From Rhodoferax fermentans (GTDB taxonomy: Bacteria > Pseudomonadota > Gammaproteobacteria > Burkholderiales > Burkholderiaceae_C): a stretch of 64,000 nt of DNA. A program made the translations under genes and the position numbers. Positions 9,091-18,769 of this stretch are shown here, piece after piece. Below the pieces are notes generated by a model. The model ran no database searches. It was not told the DNA's origin and was given only the letters and a program-made list of their open reading frames with translations. Where the stretch lies: contig NZ_MTJN01000002.1 in NCBI RefSeq assembly GCF_002017865.1, forward strand, positions 2,728,001 to 2,792,000. Reading direction: 5' to 3'. Each line of letters opens with the position of its first letter. Positions within the stretch are counted from its first letter, which is position 1.

Positions 9091-9672
9091 TCAGGTCTGA
9101 CCCTTCTCCACCCACTTCTGGACGGTGGGCGCCTGGTAGCTGGCAAAACGGTCCAGCAGCGCGTCGGGTGTGGGTTCAACCATCAAGGTGCTGCGGTGTC
9201 CTGGCCGGACGAACTGCTCGGCCACCGTGTGGTCCAGAAACGTCGTCAGACCGTCGTAATACCCCGCCACATTGAGCAGGCCGCAGGGTTTGGCATGAAA
9301 GCCCAGTTGCGCCCAGGTCCAGACCTCGAAAATTTCTTCCAGCGTGCCGATGCCGCCCGGCAGCGCAATGAAACCGTCGGACAGGTCGGCCATCAGGGTT
9401 TTGCGCTCGTGCATGGAGCGGGTGACATGTAACTCGGTCAGCCCGGTGTGCTCGATCTCCTTGCGCTTGAGGGCTTCGGGAATCACGCCCACGGCGCGCC
9501 CGCCCAACTGCAGCACCGAGTTGGCGATCAGCCCCATGATGCCCACGCTGGCACCGCCGTAGACCAGACCCAGGTCGCGGTCTACCAAGGCCTTGGCCAG
9601 TGCCCGCGCACCGTCTGCATAGGCCTCAAGTCGCCCGGGGTTGGAGCCGCAATAAACGCAAATATTCTTCAT
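9091..9672 (-). CDS. LOG-family protein (TIGR00730; cytokinin-riboside-monophosphate phosphoribohydrolase-like)
   Basis: A 193-residue Rossmann-like protein. It shows the LOG signature PGGIGTLEEIFEVWTWAQLG and the N-terminal ICVYCGSNPG with VYGGASVGIMG. Members hydrolyse nucleotide monophosphates at the N-glycosidic bond. In bacteria the physiological substrate (AMP, cytokinin-like or pyrimidine nucleotides) is usually not known. It is transcribed alone, and the repeat at 9021 follows its 3' end. There is no obvious link to the neighbouring nif genes. Confidence 0.9.
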   Translation of the reverse strand: MKNICVYCGSNPGRLEAYADGARALAKALVDRDLGLVYGGASVGIMGLIANSVLQLGGRAVGVIPEALKRKEIEHTGLTELHVTRSMHERKTLMADLSDGFIALPGGIGTLEEIFEVWTWAQLGFHAKPCGLLNVAGYYDGLTTFLDHTVAEQFVRPGHRSTLMVEPTPDALLDRFASYQAPTVQKWVEKGQT

Positions 9673-9738
9673 GTTGAGATGCTTAAAAAGAAGGATGGTT
9701 GTGAACCATCGGTGATGTGTATGTGATTATTCGCAACG

Positions 9739-9978
9739 TCAGCCTTGGCGTGACTGTGCCAGGGCGATGGCCGCCTGTATCGCAGCCCGCGCCTGCGGGC
9801 TGTTTTTCCAGCAGGTGGAGCCAACGATGTCGGCGGCTGTTGAAACGATATCCAGCGCGTTGGCTTTGGCCAGATGCGCCAATGATTCAAAGCCCATTTG
9901 CTCCAGCCGGGCGACCACCGTGGGGCCAACCCCTTTCACGGCCAACAAGGCTCTGCGTTCTTCGAGTGGGAAAGGCAT
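9739..9978 (-). CDS. Small helix-hairpin-helix protein (Cdd1-like)
   Basis: A 79-residue protein with a helix-hairpin-helix motif (LLAVKGVGPTVVARLEQMGFESL) followed by CWKNSPQARAAIQAAIA. The layout resembles the Cdd1/'pathogenicity locus' family of tiny HhH proteins of unknown function, which probably contact nucleic acid or protein partners. It is on the same strand as its neighbours, 66 bp upstream of the LOG gene. Confidence 0.7.
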   Translation of the reverse strand: MPFPLEERRALLAVKGVGPTVVARLEQMGFESLAHLAKANALDIVSTAADIVGSTCWKNSPQARAAIQAAIALAQSRQG

Positions 9979-9990
9979 GAGGACGACGCT

Positions 9991-10215
9991 TCAATGTTGT
10001 GACAAGGCCTGCTGCACGCTGGGCCAGATGATGGCTTGCGCCACGATCACCTTCTCGCCATTGAAGGTGGCTGCAGGTGAACCATAAAGCTGGTAACCGA
10101 GCGCCAGCGCCTCACTGACGCGGCGGCAAAACGTCGCGTCATCGGGGCCGGTGAGCAAGCGATAGGTGGGTAAACCGTCAGGTGGTTGCGTGGGTGTGTG
10201 AGGTGTCGGCTTCAT
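9991..10215 (-). CDS. DUF1737 domain protein
   Basis: A small protein of about 74 residues from the chosen ATG at 10215; an in-frame ATG at 10266 would add 17 residues. The core YRLLTGPDDATFCRRVSEALALGYQLYGSPA followed by VIVAQAI is the DUF1737 pattern, a short domain of unknown function widespread in proteobacteria. It ends 12 bp before the HhH gene, so the two may be co-transcribed. Confidence 0.75.
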   Translation of the reverse strand: MKPTPHTPTQPPDGLPTYRLLTGPDDATFCRRVSEALALGYQLYGSPAATFNGEKVIVAQAIIWPSVQQALSQH

Positions 10216-10342
10216 GGGGGATCTTGGGGGCTGAAGCGGCAGTTTGCCAGAAAAGCTGTTGCCCAAGGCTGCCGTGATAGGTGCTACCTAGTTCATAGCT
10301 TCTTGCCCAGACACAAAAAGGGCTGGGGGTTGAAAACGTTAA

Positions 10343-10624
10343 CAAATCTCGGCCAAAACCATTGCCAGCTTTTTCCCACCCGGCACCCGCCTGACGCTGC
10401 CCGAGGGTGGCTTGTCGCTGTGGGTGGAGCTGCCGCAGCAACTGTCGAGCAAACGGGTGTGTGATGCGGCCTTGAAAGAACAGATTCTGGTTAGCCCCGG
10501 CCTGATGTTCTCGAACTCGCTGCGCTTTGACGCCTTTCTGCGCATCAGCTGCGGCTGGACGGTGGACAGGGAGGTGGAGCGGGCACTGACGCGGCTGGGG
10601 CAGATCGTGACGGAGTTGTTGTGA
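10343..10624 (+). pseudogene. Remnant of a MocR-type (GntR-aminotransferase) regulator C-terminus
   Basis: From a TAA at 10340 onward, this frame encodes a C-terminal segment typical of PLP aminotransferase-like MocR regulators: FFPPGTRLTLPEGGLSLWVELP, then VSPGLMFSNS, RFDAFLRISCGW and a final amphipathic helix. There is no N-terminal winged helix, no PLP lysine region and no upstream continuation. I read it as a roughly 94-codon truncated relic. It lies next to the RES module, so it may mark an insertion or deletion boundary. Confidence 0.75.
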
Positions 10625-10990
10625 GTGTTGAGTCGGCCATGGTGGGGAACTGTGCTTGCTAATCGTGGGCCTTGGGCTTTGGATGACCCTAAACTTTTGG
10701 AGTCGCCCTGTCCTCCCTGGATCGATTTCTAGAGATTGATTGCATGACTCAACACGAGGCAAACATCGTGTTCTTTTGCGAGACTGCGGAACGGTTTTCG
10801 GCGAGGGTGGCCGATTGTTTCGCTAGCCTATTTGGGTGTTTTGGGCAGGTTGGCGGTTTTGAACAAGGCCGCGTCGCCCAAGAAGTCCCCAGGAAACTAC
10901 GGAAAGGTTTTAGTGACACGGTGCGACAATAAGGAGCATGTAGTATGATCTCTTTTCTCGCACCGTCAACCCCGTTTTCATGGAGCAGTC
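10625..10990. other. Intergenic region before the RES toxin-antitoxin module
   Basis: This is 366 bp without a gene I can support. Near its right end are a candidate promoter (TATGAT at 10944-10949) and a 9-bp inverted repeat (annotated separately) just before the antitoxin ATG. Confidence 0.5.
10918..10966. promoter_or_regulatory. Inverted repeat operator candidate of the RES module
   Basis: ACGGTGCGA at 10918-10926 is exactly repeated in inverted form as TCGCACCGT at 10958-10966. The arms flank a -10-like TATGAT and lie 24 bp before the antitoxin start. Autoregulatory operators of toxin-antitoxin modules commonly have this layout; binding is inferred. Confidence 0.5.
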
Positions 10991-11743
10991 ATGGCTAACT
11001 TAAAAGGATCAAGCGCCAGATCGGCAGATGGTTCGTTTGTACCGACTGAACGCACTCGCGTAGAGAACACGGCTCTCTACTCACAGATTGCGAAAGGATA
11101 TCCGAGGGCACGCTATGCGAAGGTAGGCGATGAGATTAAAGTGCCAGCGCGGATGTCACTGCTGTCGCCTTTGGATAAGGCTAGATTGAAGGCCAGAAAC
11201 AAGATCGATGCCCACATGCTTACAAAGCTGAAGAAAGACATGGAGGTACTCGGCAGACGTTTGGACGTTCTTCAGAGGCCAGCTGTGGATGATCGCCGGG
11301 CGACAAAAGCCTTGATAGAAGAGACCCCAATTCGAGGCCTGGATCAGGTCAAAGACAAACTGAGGCGAAGGGGCGTTGAAGCTGTTCTCTCTGGTACGGA
11401 ATGGCTCAAGGCCAAAGAAGTGGGGGAACGTGCAGCTCCGCTCGCCGAAAACAAGCATTCGCTGGTCTCACGGTGGCAACAGGCTGGGAAGATCTTTTCG
11501 ATTGAGCGTGCTGGCGTGAAGTACTACCCCAACTACATTTTTGATGCTTTGGGTAACCCGATCCCAGAGGTAGCGGAAGTGCTCAAGAGTTTTGAGGGAT
11601 ACACACCGATTCGCGTTGCATCCTGGTTTGAATCGACCAGCTCCGCAGCAGGCGGCAAGCGCCCGAGGGAACTGCTCAGCAATGAGCCAAAAAGCGTCAT
11701 CGAGTTGGCAAAGGCGCACGTGGAGGGTGCTTTGCATGGCTAG
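10991..11743 (+). CDS. Large antitoxin-like protein with MbcA/ParS-type C-terminal domain
   Basis: A 250-residue protein encoded just before a RES toxin. Its last ~95 residues (SRWQQAGKIFSIERAG, YYPNYIFDALGNPIPEVAEVLK, ASWFESTSSAAGG, RELLSNEPKSVIELA) follow the toxin-binding domain of MbcA/ParS/Xre antitoxins. The first ~150 residues are lysine- and arginine-rich and do not look like the usual Xre helix-turn-helix. It is about 100 residues longer than typical members (about 130-150). The stop overlaps the toxin start by 8 bp. It would neutralise the RES toxin and probably autoregulate. Confidence 0.65.
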   Translation: MANLKGSSARSADGSFVPTERTRVENTALYSQIAKGYPRARYAKVGDEIKVPARMSLLSPLDKARLKARNKIDAHMLTKLKKDMEVLGRRLDVLQRPAVDDRRATKALIEETPIRGLDQVKDKLRRRGVEAVLSGTEWLKAKEVGERAAPLAENKHSLVSRWQQAGKIFSIERAGVKYYPNYIFDALGNPIPEVAEVLKSFEGYTPIRVASWFESTSSAAGGKRPRELLSNEPKSVIELAKAHVEGALHG

Positions 11744-12422
11744 TGCTAAGCCCGTCAGCACCTCTATGGCGAGCATGGCTCCACTGCCGTACCCACCTCC
11801 GAAAAACTCCTTTCGAGAACACTTAGTTCCTGCTGGCATTTGGTATCGAGTCCACAAATACGACGCAAGTACGGGCTTGTACGGGCCAACCCAATTCAAT
11901 GACACAAAACGCGGAAATGCACGCTTTAGCCCTTTGGTCGATAGCACCGGCAAAGTCATCCCGACCATCTATGCCGCCAAGACAGTACGCGGGGCCATTG
12001 CCGAAATCCTTCTGCACGATGTGCCAACGCCATCTACGAACTATCAGCACGACTGGGAGAAGGATAAATCGGGCAATCACCACCTCTCGCGGATTTCGCT
12101 CACGGATTTGAGCCTCGTTAACTTGACCACTCTGGGCTTGCGTGCTGCAGGTCTGACTGTGGCTGAAATTTTTGGCACGGAAAAGCCTGATTACCCACGC
12201 ACCCGAGAATGGGCGTTGCACATCTGGAAGACGATGCCAAAGGCGCAGGGCTTGCACTGGATGTCCGTGCGAGACAACACGTGTGAGGTTGTGATGTTGT
12301 TTGGGGATCGGCTGAAGAGTAACAACATCCAGGATGAAAGGGACTCCAAGCACGTCATTCACTACGAGGCAGAGTTGATGACGTTGCTGGACGATCTGGG
12401 TGCATCGTTAGCGGGAGCCTGA
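11736..12422 (+). CDS. RES-domain toxin
   Basis: A 228-residue RES-family protein from the ATG at 11736. Family features are IWYRVHKYD near residue 36, NARFSPL, and IYAAKTVRGAIAEILLHDV in the centre, corresponding to the Arg/Tyr/Glu active-site pattern of RES toxins. RES toxins such as MbcT cleave NAD+ and arrest growth unless bound by the partner antitoxin. The 8-bp overlap with the upstream gene supports coupled translation. Codon use is less GC-biased than in flanking genes, which fits horizontal acquisition. Confidence 0.8.
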   Translation: MASAKPVSTSMASMAPLPYPPPKNSFREHLVPAGIWYRVHKYDASTGLYGPTQFNDTKRGNARFSPLVDSTGKVIPTIYAAKTVRGAIAEILLHDVPTPSTNYQHDWEKDKSGNHHLSRISLTDLSLVNLTTLGLRAAGLTVAEIFGTEKPDYPRTREWALHIWKTMPKAQGLHWMSVRDNTCEVVMLFGDRLKSNNIQDERDSKHVIHYEAELMTLLDDLGASLAGA

Positions 12423-12897
12423 TGAAAGCCGTCGTCAGGTTATGCGGTTGCGCGCTTTACTCCCATCGTATCGCTGCCTAAATTGGCATCGCACGATTTC
12501 AGCAAAATCAGGGGGGGCACTTTGACGTCAATGCCCGGAATGTCTGCCATCAGGCAAAGAGTATGAGCCAACCGAAATCCGTTTTGGCTCGATGCCTATC
12601 TCAAAAGCCGGGAAACTGATTCACTGTCTTGAATCCAAATCTTCCCCCAAACAACCCGCTCGCCCGGTGTCACGCACACCAAGCTGTCAAAAAACTTCTC
12701 TATTGATAGCTACCTGCCCTTGATTTATATGGGCTAGAGGCAGATTTTGTCCACAAACACCTGAAATCTCACATCCATACGCCGTGCCGTCTTGCTGCGT
12801 GAACAGGTCGTCGCCGTCTGGGTCCAAGCTGGCTTTCCGGTTGTCGTTGGGGTAGGCCGCAGCTACGGGGAATTGGGGGCACTCAAAGCGCCCGCTC
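12423..12897. other. Intergenic stretch with a degraded repeat copy
   Basis: This 475-bp gap follows the RES toxin. It contains a degenerate copy of the palindromic repeat around 12714-12736 (TGCCCTTGATTTATAT then GGGCTAGAGG). No gene or terminator is convincing. A minus-strand frame (12687-12935) overlaps the lysE-like gene and looks like decayed sequence. Confidence 0.5.
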
Positions 12898-13518
12898 TTA
12901 CCGGTTATTGGCCGCCAGCTTGAGCCCAAACCCAATCAGTGCCAAACCGGCCAGCCGGGTCGCTATCTTGCGTGCCGAGGGCAGGGCTTTCAGGCGGGCG
13001 GCCACCACGTTGCCGACCAGAACCAGCCCGGCCTGGTACAGCAGGCTGAGCACAGTGACATGGGCCATCATCACCGCCAGTGTCAGCGCCGAGGCATGTG
13101 GCTGGATGAACAGCGGAAAAAAGGCGACAAAAAACAGGATCACTTTCGGGTTGGTCAGGCTGACGGTCAAAGCTTGCCGAAAGTAGACCCGCGGCGAGCT
13201 TTGTTCTGTCTGGGATGCGTGCGCGGTATTGACCGGCGTGCGCAGCAGTTGCCAGCCCATCCAGCACAGGTATCCCGCGCCAAACCATTGCAAGGCCTGG
13301 AACAGCATCGGATTGGCCTGCATGGTGGCGGCCAGTCCGGCCACGGCGGCGAACATCATGATGAAGTCACCCAGCAGCGTTCCCAGTACGGCGGCCAAAC
13401 CCACCGCGACACCGTGGCGCGCGGTGGCATTCAAGATGGCGATGGTGCCCGCACCGGGAACCAACTGAAAGACAAGCACGGCAAGCACAAAGCTGGTGTA
13501 GTTCTGGATGTCAAACAT
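12898..13518 (-). CDS. LysE-family amino-acid exporter
   Basis: A 206-residue membrane protein from the ATG giving MFDIQNYTS. It has the LysE/RhtB layout of six hydrophobic helices and the early motif VPGAGTIAILNATARHG (variant of PGP). SLTNPKVILFFVAFFPLF lies in the middle. It would export amino acids or related solutes across the inner membrane. It is transcribed divergently from an Lrp-family regulator, the usual arrangement for Lrp-controlled exporters. Confidence 0.9.
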   Translation of the reverse strand: MFDIQNYTSFVLAVLVFQLVPGAGTIAILNATARHGVAVGLAAVLGTLLGDFIMMFAAVAGLAATMQANPMLFQALQWFGAGYLCWMGWQLLRTPVNTAHASQTEQSSPRVYFRQALTVSLTNPKVILFFVAFFPLFIQPHASALTLAVMMAHVTVLSLLYQAGLVLVGNVVAARLKALPSARKIATRLAGLALIGFGLKLAANNR

Positions 13519-13919
13519 GGCAATGAGGCAGATGCAGGGGTTGGGGGAGGGTCGCCTCATCTTAAACCGTCTGCCGGGCAGCGACAAGAATTCACTCTAT
13601 TTGTGATAGCTGAGGGTGTAATGTGGGTGAGGGCTGCAGGGCGATTGGGCTGTGGCTTGTGCGTGCCGCCAAAGCCATCTTGATGATTCAAAGGCCGTGC
13701 CCCGCAGGCAAGGGTGATGCCCGGGGGAGTGTGACTTGCAAGACAGGCCCTTGTGAGGCCCAACTGCGCAACACTGGCTCGTGACCAGCTTGCTGGGTGC
13801 TGTGGATGACAGATGCCTTCAGTGTAGGCCGCAGGCCGGGGCAGAAGATTGCGTTGTTGCCTTGAGTTGCGTTGAATTTGGCATAACATGCCTCAATCAA
13901 ATCCAACATTGGCAGAAAC
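13519..13919. other. Divergent intergenic region between lysE-like and lrp-like genes
   Basis: This is 401 bp without a supported gene. By position it holds the divergent promoters of the exporter and the regulator. I could not define an Lrp box. Confidence 0.4.
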
Positions 13920-14396
13920 ATGAAGATTGACCGTTATGACCAGCAAATCCTCGACATCCTGCAGGCCGATGGCCGCATCAACAACCAGGACCTGGCCGAC
14001 CGCATTGGCCTGTCGCCGTCGCCCTGCCTGCGTCGGGTGCGGGCGCTGGAGGAGTCGGGCCTGATCACCGGTTACCACGCCCAGCTCGACGCCAAAAAGC
14101 TCGGCCTGTCATTGATGGCGTTGATCCATATCTCGATGGACCAGCACACGCCCGAGCGTTTTGCCAACTTCGAGGCCACGGTGAGCCTGCTGCCCGAGGT
14201 GCTGGAGTGCCTGCTGATCACCGGCCAGTCGGCCGACTACCAGCTCAAGGTGGCGGTGCGCGACATGGACCATTACCAGGCCTTGCTGCTCAACAAGATC
14301 ACCCGCATCGAGGGTGTGACCGGTGTGCACTCCAGCTTTGTGCTGCGCCAGGTGGTGAGCAAGGCGGCGCTGTCGGTGGCGAGTGGCGCGCTGTGA
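13920..14396 (+). CDS. Lrp/AsnC-family transcriptional regulator
   Basis: A 158-residue regulator. The N-terminal helix-turn-helix is YDQQILDILQADGRINNQDLADRIGLSPSPCLRRVRALEESGLI, and the C-terminal RAM effector domain includes ADYQLKVAVRDMDHYQALLLNKITRIEGV. It likely senses an amino acid and controls the divergent LysE-type exporter. The leuA gene downstream may also be in its reach, but that is inference. Confidence 0.93.
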   Translation: MKIDRYDQQILDILQADGRINNQDLADRIGLSPSPCLRRVRALEESGLITGYHAQLDAKKLGLSLMALIHISMDQHTPERFANFEATVSLLPEVLECLLITGQSADYQLKVAVRDMDHYQALLLNKITRIEGVTGVHSSFVLRQVVSKAALSVASGAL

Positions 14397-14410
14397 AAGT
14401 GTGTTGTGTC

Positions 14411-14470
14411 GATTGCTATTTTTTAGAGAGCTTTTGGTCCTTATTTGATAAGGGCTAGAGGTCATTTTTG
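14411..14470. repeat. Dispersed repeat, copy 4 (degenerate)
   Basis: It contains GATTGCTATTTTTTAG, then CTTTTGGTCCTTATTTGATAAGGGCTAGAGG. The right arm AAGGGCTAGAGG is well kept; the left arm is degenerate. It lies just after the Lrp gene stop. Confidence 0.6.
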
Positions 14471-14548
14471 CCTCTGGTTTGGATGTGGCGGCGTTGCGAG
14501 GCTCTGCTTCAGGCATTCTTTGCTCAAATGGCGGGTTGATGGAAATAA

Positions 14549-14574
14549 ATTGCTGGAAAAAATGAAAATCAGCA
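14549..14574. promoter_or_regulatory. Inverted repeat upstream of leuA
   Basis: TTGCTG and CAGCAA arms flank an A/T-rich 14-base centre, about 110 bp before the leuA ATG. The AT-rich centre with short symmetric arms resembles Lrp-family sites. This is suggestive only. Confidence 0.35.
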
Positions 14575-14684
14575 ATAAAGTGCCTTAATTGGTTGATTTA
14601 TCGACAAATACGCAATCATTCACCCCGGCTTCAAGCCTACGATAAGCATCACTGTCCGTTATCGTTTCCAGAGGAACTTGCTCC

Positions 14685-16412
14685 ATGTTGTCCAACCCCG
14701 CCACCAAATACCGCGCCTTTCCCACCATTGATTTGCCCAACCGCCAATGGCCCTCGCGCAGCATCACCCATGCGCCCATCTGGATGAGTTCGGACCTGCG
14801 GGACGGCAACCAATCGCTGTTTGAGCCGATGAATGCCGAGCGCAAGATGCGCATGTTCCGCACCCTGTGCCAGGTCGGGTTCAAGGAGATTGAGGTGGCT
14901 TTCCCGAGCGCTTCTCAAACCGACTTTGACTTTGTGCGCACCCTGATCGAGGGTGGCCACATTCCCGACGACGTGACCATCGAGGTGTTGACCCAGTCGC
15001 GGGAACACCTGATCCGGCGAACGATTGAGTCCCTCAAGGGCGCTCGCCGTGCCATCGTGCATGTCTACAACGCCACCGCGCCGGCGTTTCGTGAGATTGT
15101 GTTTGGCATGAGCCGGGATGAGATCAAGGCGCTGGCGGTGTCTTCGGTGCGGCTCATCAAGGACTTGTGTGCGCAGCAGCCGCAGACCGAATGGGTCTTG
15201 CAGTACAGCCCCGAGGTGTTCAGCAGCACCGAGCTGGACTTTGCCTGCGAGGTGTGTGACGCCGTCACCGCCGAGTGGGGCGCGACACCCGACAACAAGG
15301 TCATTCTGAACTTGCCTGCCACCGTCGAGGCGGCCACCCCCAACGTGTACGCCGACCAGATCGAATGGATGCACACCCACCTGGCACGCCGTGACAGCGT
15401 GCTCATCAGCCTGCACCCGCACAACGACCGTGGCACCGGTGTGGCCGCTGCCGAGCTGGGCCTGATGGCCGGAGGCGACCGGGTCGAAGGCTGTTTGTTT
15501 GGCAATGGGGAACGCACCGGCAATGTGGACATCGTCACCCTGGCTTTGAACATGTACACCCAGGGTATTTCCCCTGGCTTGGATTTCTCTGACATCAACG
15601 CCGTGGCCCGCACCGTGGAGCATTGCAACCAGCTGCCGATCCACCCACGCCACCCGTATGTGGGTGACCTGGTGTTCACCGCCTTCAGTGGCTCGCACCA
15701 GGACGCCATCAAAAAAGGTTTTGCCGCCCAGCAGGCTGCCGGGCCGGACGCCTTGTGGAATGTGCCCTACATGCCGATTGACCCGGCCGATGTGGGCCGC
15801 AGTTACGACTCGGTGATCCGTGTCAACAGCCAGAGTGGCAAGGGCGGCGTGGCGTATCTGATGGAGGCCGAATTTGGTGTGGTGATGCCGCGTCGCTTGC
15901 AGGTGGAGTTCTCTGGAGAGGTGCAAAACTACACCGATACCCACGGCGGTGAGATGACGGCGCAAGACATCTGGAAACTGTTCGAGAGCACCTATCTGGA
16001 TGCCCCCAGTGCGTCGATGCATTACGTGGAACACCACCTGTTTGACCATGTCACACCGGGCAGCAAAAACCGTGTGCAAGGCATTCGCATCGGGGTGGAG
16101 GTGAATGGCCAGCCCATGTTGCTCACCGGTGAGGGCAATGGCCCCATCGACGCGGCAGTGCATGCGCTCCAGGGCGCTGGCATCGAGGTGCAGGTGCGCA
16201 GCTACGAAGAGCGCTCCACCCGCGCCAGTGCCCACGCCGGGGACGCTCAGGCTTGCGCTTTTCTGGAACTGGTATCCGGCGCCGGTGGCACGGAGCGGTA
16301 TGGCGTGGGCATGGACACCAACATCGTCACCGCCTCGGTCAAAGCGCTGCTCAGCGGGGTGAACCGGCTGGGTTTGGTGGCTGCGCTTGAGTTGGAGGGT
16401 GAAGCGGCCTGA
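14685..16412 (+). CDS. leuA: 2-isopropylmalate synthase
   Basis: A 575-residue enzyme catalysing acetyl-CoA + 2-oxoisovalerate to 2-isopropylmalate, the first step of leucine synthesis. It belongs to the long LeuA class: [15 protein letters not shown] at the N-terminus, [15 protein letters not shown] as the metallolyase signature, [18 protein letters not shown], and [20 protein letters not shown]-terminal regulatory domain starts around residue 440 (leucine feedback site). Length and motifs separate it from nifV. It follows an Lrp-family gene in the same orientation. Confidence 0.95.
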   Translation: MLSNPATKYRAFPTIDLPNRQWPSRSITHAPIWMSSDLRDGNQSLFEPMNAERKMRMFRTLCQVGFKEIEVAFPSASQTDFDFVRTLIEGGHIPDDVTIEVLTQSREHLIRRTIESLKGARRAIVHVYNATAPAFREIVFGMSRDEIKALAVSSVRLIKDLCAQQPQTEWVLQYSPEVFSSTELDFACEVCDAVTAEWGATPDNKVILNLPATVEAATPNVYADQIEWMHTHLARRDSVLISLHPHNDRGTGVAAAELGLMAGGDRVEGCLFGNGERTGNVDIVTLALNMYTQGISPGLDFSDINAVARTVEHCNQLPIHPRHPYVGDLVFTAFSGSHQDAIKKGFAAQQAAGPDALWNVPYMPIDPADVGRSYDSVIRVNSQSGKGGVAYLMEAEFGVVMPRRLQVEFSGEVQNYTDTHGGEMTAQDIWKLFESTYLDAPSASMHYVEHHLFDHVTPGSKNRVQGIRIGVEVNGQPMLLTGEGNGPIDAAVHALQGAGIEVQVRSYEERSTRASAHAGDAQACAFLELVSGAGGTERYGVGMDTNIVTASVKALLSGVNRLGLVAALELEGEAA

Positions 16413-16460
16413 GGGGTGGGCTGAGGTTGCCCTCAGATGGGCAGCTGCGGTGCAAAGACC

Positions 16461-16796
16461 TCAATGCTCCCGCGCATGGTTGCGGGTGTGTTTGGGCAGC
16501 TCGATGGTGATGTCGCTTTCGCCCAGCCTGATACAACAGGACAGGCGCGACTTCGCCTCCAGGCCCCAGGCGTTGTCGAGTTGGTCGTTTTCGTTGTCAC
16601 TGGCCTCGGCCAGCGAATCTGCACCTTTGCGCACATACACATGGCAGGTGGAACAGGCGGCCACCATCTCGCAGGCGTGTTCAATGTGCACACCGGCCTT
16701 GAGCAAGCCTTCGCACAGCGACTTGCCGGGTTTGATCTCGATGTCCAGCCCCTGCGGGCACAGTTCGGGGTGGGGCAGCAGGTGAACGATGGGCAT
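16461..16796 (-). CDS. fdx: ISC-type 2Fe-2S ferredoxin Fdx
   Basis: A 111-residue adrenodoxin-like ferredoxin. The cluster ligands follow C-X5-C-X2-C (CEMVAACSTC) plus a late C in RLSCCIRL. This is the electron donor for Fe-S assembly on IscU, not the nitrogenase donor FdxN encoded elsewhere in this window. It is the last gene of the isc set and converges with leuA. Confidence 0.93.
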   Translation of the reverse strand: MPIVHLLPHPELCPQGLDIEIKPGKSLCEGLLKAGVHIEHACEMVAACSTCHVYVRKGADSLAEASDNENDQLDNAWGLEAKSRLSCCIRLGESDITIELPKHTRNHAREH

Positions 16797-16844
16797 GTGT
16801 GGGGCAGATGGTGTACTGCGTGTGGTGAAACGTATGAGGGGTGT

Positions 16845-18719
16845 TCAGGCCAGGCTGTCCATGGTCTGCCCGGCCAGTGCCTGACTGATCGACGCGTTCA
16901 TGCGCCGGGCGGCAAACTCGTCGGTGGCCGAACTCAGCGCGGTGGTGGCGCGGCGCAGGTCGACCTGAGGTGCTTCGGTCTCCAGCATCTCCGCCACCCG
17001 GTACATGGCCAGTTGGATGGTCTGGATCTCCGCTGCCGACAGCAGCGCGGCGTCCGCGTGCAGTGCGGCTTCGGTGGCGTCGAGCAGGCGCCGGGCATCC
17101 ACCTGCGCCTCGCGCAGCGAGCGCAGTTGCATGTCTTCCTGGCTGGCGCTGATGGCGTCCTGCAGCATGGCCGAAATCTGGGTGTCGGCCAGGCCGTAGG
17201 TGGGTTTGACCTCGATGTGGGCCTCAATGCCGCTGATGCGTTCACGCGCCGTCACCGACAGCAATCCGTCGGCATCAATCTGAAAGGTCACGCGGATGTG
17301 CACCGAGCCCGCCACCGCTGGCGGAATACCGCGCAACTCAAAGCGTGCCAGCGAGCGGCAGTGCGACACGGACTCACGTTCACCCTGCACCACGTGTAAT
17401 GACATCGCGGTCTGGCCGTCTTTGAAGGTGGTGAACTCTTGCGCCCGCGCCACCGGAAGCGTGGAGTTGCGCGGGATGATTTTCTCGACCAAGCCGCCCA
17501 TGGTCTCCAGCCCCAGGGACAGCGGGCACACATCGAGCAGCAGCCAGTCCTCACCACTGCCATTGCCCACCAGCACATTGGCTTGCAGCGCGGCACCAAT
17601 CGCCACCACCTGGTCGGGGTCGATGTCCACCAGAGGCTCGCGCCCGAAGAACTCACTCACCGTCGCGCGCACCATCGGCATGCGGGTGGAGCCGCCCACC
17701 AGCACCACACCGCTGATGGCCTCGATGCCGAGCTTGGCGTCGCGTAGCGCGCGTCGGGTGGCGGCCATGGTGCGCTTGATCAGCGGCTCGCCCAGTTCGG
17801 CAAACTGGGCACGCGACAGGATCGCCTGTTGGGTGCTGCCATCGGCGCTGGTCAGCGACAAGGCCGCTGACTCGTGGTTTGACAAGGTTTCTTTGGCTTG
17901 GCGCGAGGCGGCCAGCAGGCCACGCTGCGCGCCAGGTGGTAAAGCGGCCAGACCGGCAATGCCATGCTGGGTGCAAAACCACTCGGCAATGGCGTGGTCA
18001 AAGTCGTCGCCCCCCAGCGCCGAATCACCGCCAGTGGCCAGCACCTCAAACACACCTTTGCTCAGGTGCAGGATCGAGATGTCAAAGGTGCCGCCACCCA
18101 GGTCGTACACCGCAAAGGTGCCCTCGGCCGCTTTGTCCAGCCCGTAGGCAATGGCCGCTGCCGTGGGTTCGTTGAGCAGGCGCAGCACATTCAGCCCGGC
18201 CAGCTTGGCCGCGTCTTTGGTGCCCTGGCGCTGTGCGTCGTCAAAGTAAGCTGGCACGGTGATTACCACCCCGGCCAGCGGCCCGCCCAAGGACACTTCG
18301 GCGCGTTCCCGCAAGGCCGTCAAGATCTCTGCCGACACCTGCACTGGCGAGCGTTCACCACTCACGGTGTGGATACCCACCATGCCTGGCCCGTCGGTAA
18401 AACGGTAGGGCAAGCCCGCTGCCTGGGTCACGTCGGCCAGGCTGCGGCCCATGAAACGTTTGACCGACACAATCGTGTTCTCGGGGTCGTCGGCTTGGGC
18501 TTCCTGCGCCTCACGCCCGACCACAATGCCGTTGCCCGGCAGATAACGCACCACCGAGGGCAGCAGCAGCGCCCCGTCTTCATCCGGCAGCGCCCGCGCC
18601 TGGGCACTTTGCACCGTGGCAATCAGTGAGTTGGTGGTGCCCAGATCAATGCCCGCCGCCAGCCGGTGCTGGTGTGGTGCGGCGCTTTGACCGGGTTCGG
18701 CAATTTGCAACAAAGCCAT
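16845..18719 (-). CDS. hscA: Fe-S assembly chaperone HscA
   Basis: A 624-residue specialised Hsp70. The nucleotide-binding domain starts with [14 protein letters not shown] and contains [14 protein letters not shown] and [14 protein letters not shown]. The substrate-binding domain follows from about residue 390 ([14 protein letters not shown]). HscA binds the LPPVK motif of IscU, which is present in the IscU encoded upstream. Its J-protein partner HscB is not encoded between the A-type gene and hscA, unlike the canonical isc operon, so it must come from elsewhere or be dispensable. Confidence 0.95.
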   Translation of the reverse strand: MALLQIAEPGQSAAPHQHRLAAGIDLGTTNSLIATVQSAQARALPDEDGALLLPSVVRYLPGNGIVVGREAQEAQADDPENTIVSVKRFMGRSLADVTQAAGLPYRFTDGPGMVGIHTVSGERSPVQVSAEILTALRERAEVSLGGPLAGVVITVPAYFDDAQRQGTKDAAKLAGLNVLRLLNEPTAAAIAYGLDKAAEGTFAVYDLGGGTFDISILHLSKGVFEVLATGGDSALGGDDFDHAIAEWFCTQHGIAGLAALPPGAQRGLLAASRQAKETLSNHESAALSLTSADGSTQQAILSRAQFAELGEPLIKRTMAATRRALRDAKLGIEAISGVVLVGGSTRMPMVRATVSEFFGREPLVDIDPDQVVAIGAALQANVLVGNGSGEDWLLLDVCPLSLGLETMGGLVEKIIPRNSTLPVARAQEFTTFKDGQTAMSLHVVQGERESVSHCRSLARFELRGIPPAVAGSVHIRVTFQIDADGLLSVTARERISGIEAHIEVKPTYGLADTQISAMLQDAISASQEDMQLRSLREAQVDARRLLDATEAALHADAALLSAAEIQTIQLAMYRVAEMLETEAPQVDLRRATTALSSATDEFAARRMNASISQALAGQTMDSLA

Positions 18720-18769
18720 AAATATTTCTCAGGCGGCTACACGCAGTGAGCAAGCAACGGGGGGGAGCC

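Noticed and set aside
10744..10932. 62-codon plus-strand frame before the RES module
   Set aside because: No recognisable features or good RBS, and it overlaps the inverted repeat and the presumed promoter of the antitoxin gene.
12687..12935. 82-codon minus-strand frame overlapping the end of the LysE-type gene
   Set aside because: It overlaps a solid gene and runs through a degenerate repeat copy; at most a decayed fragment.
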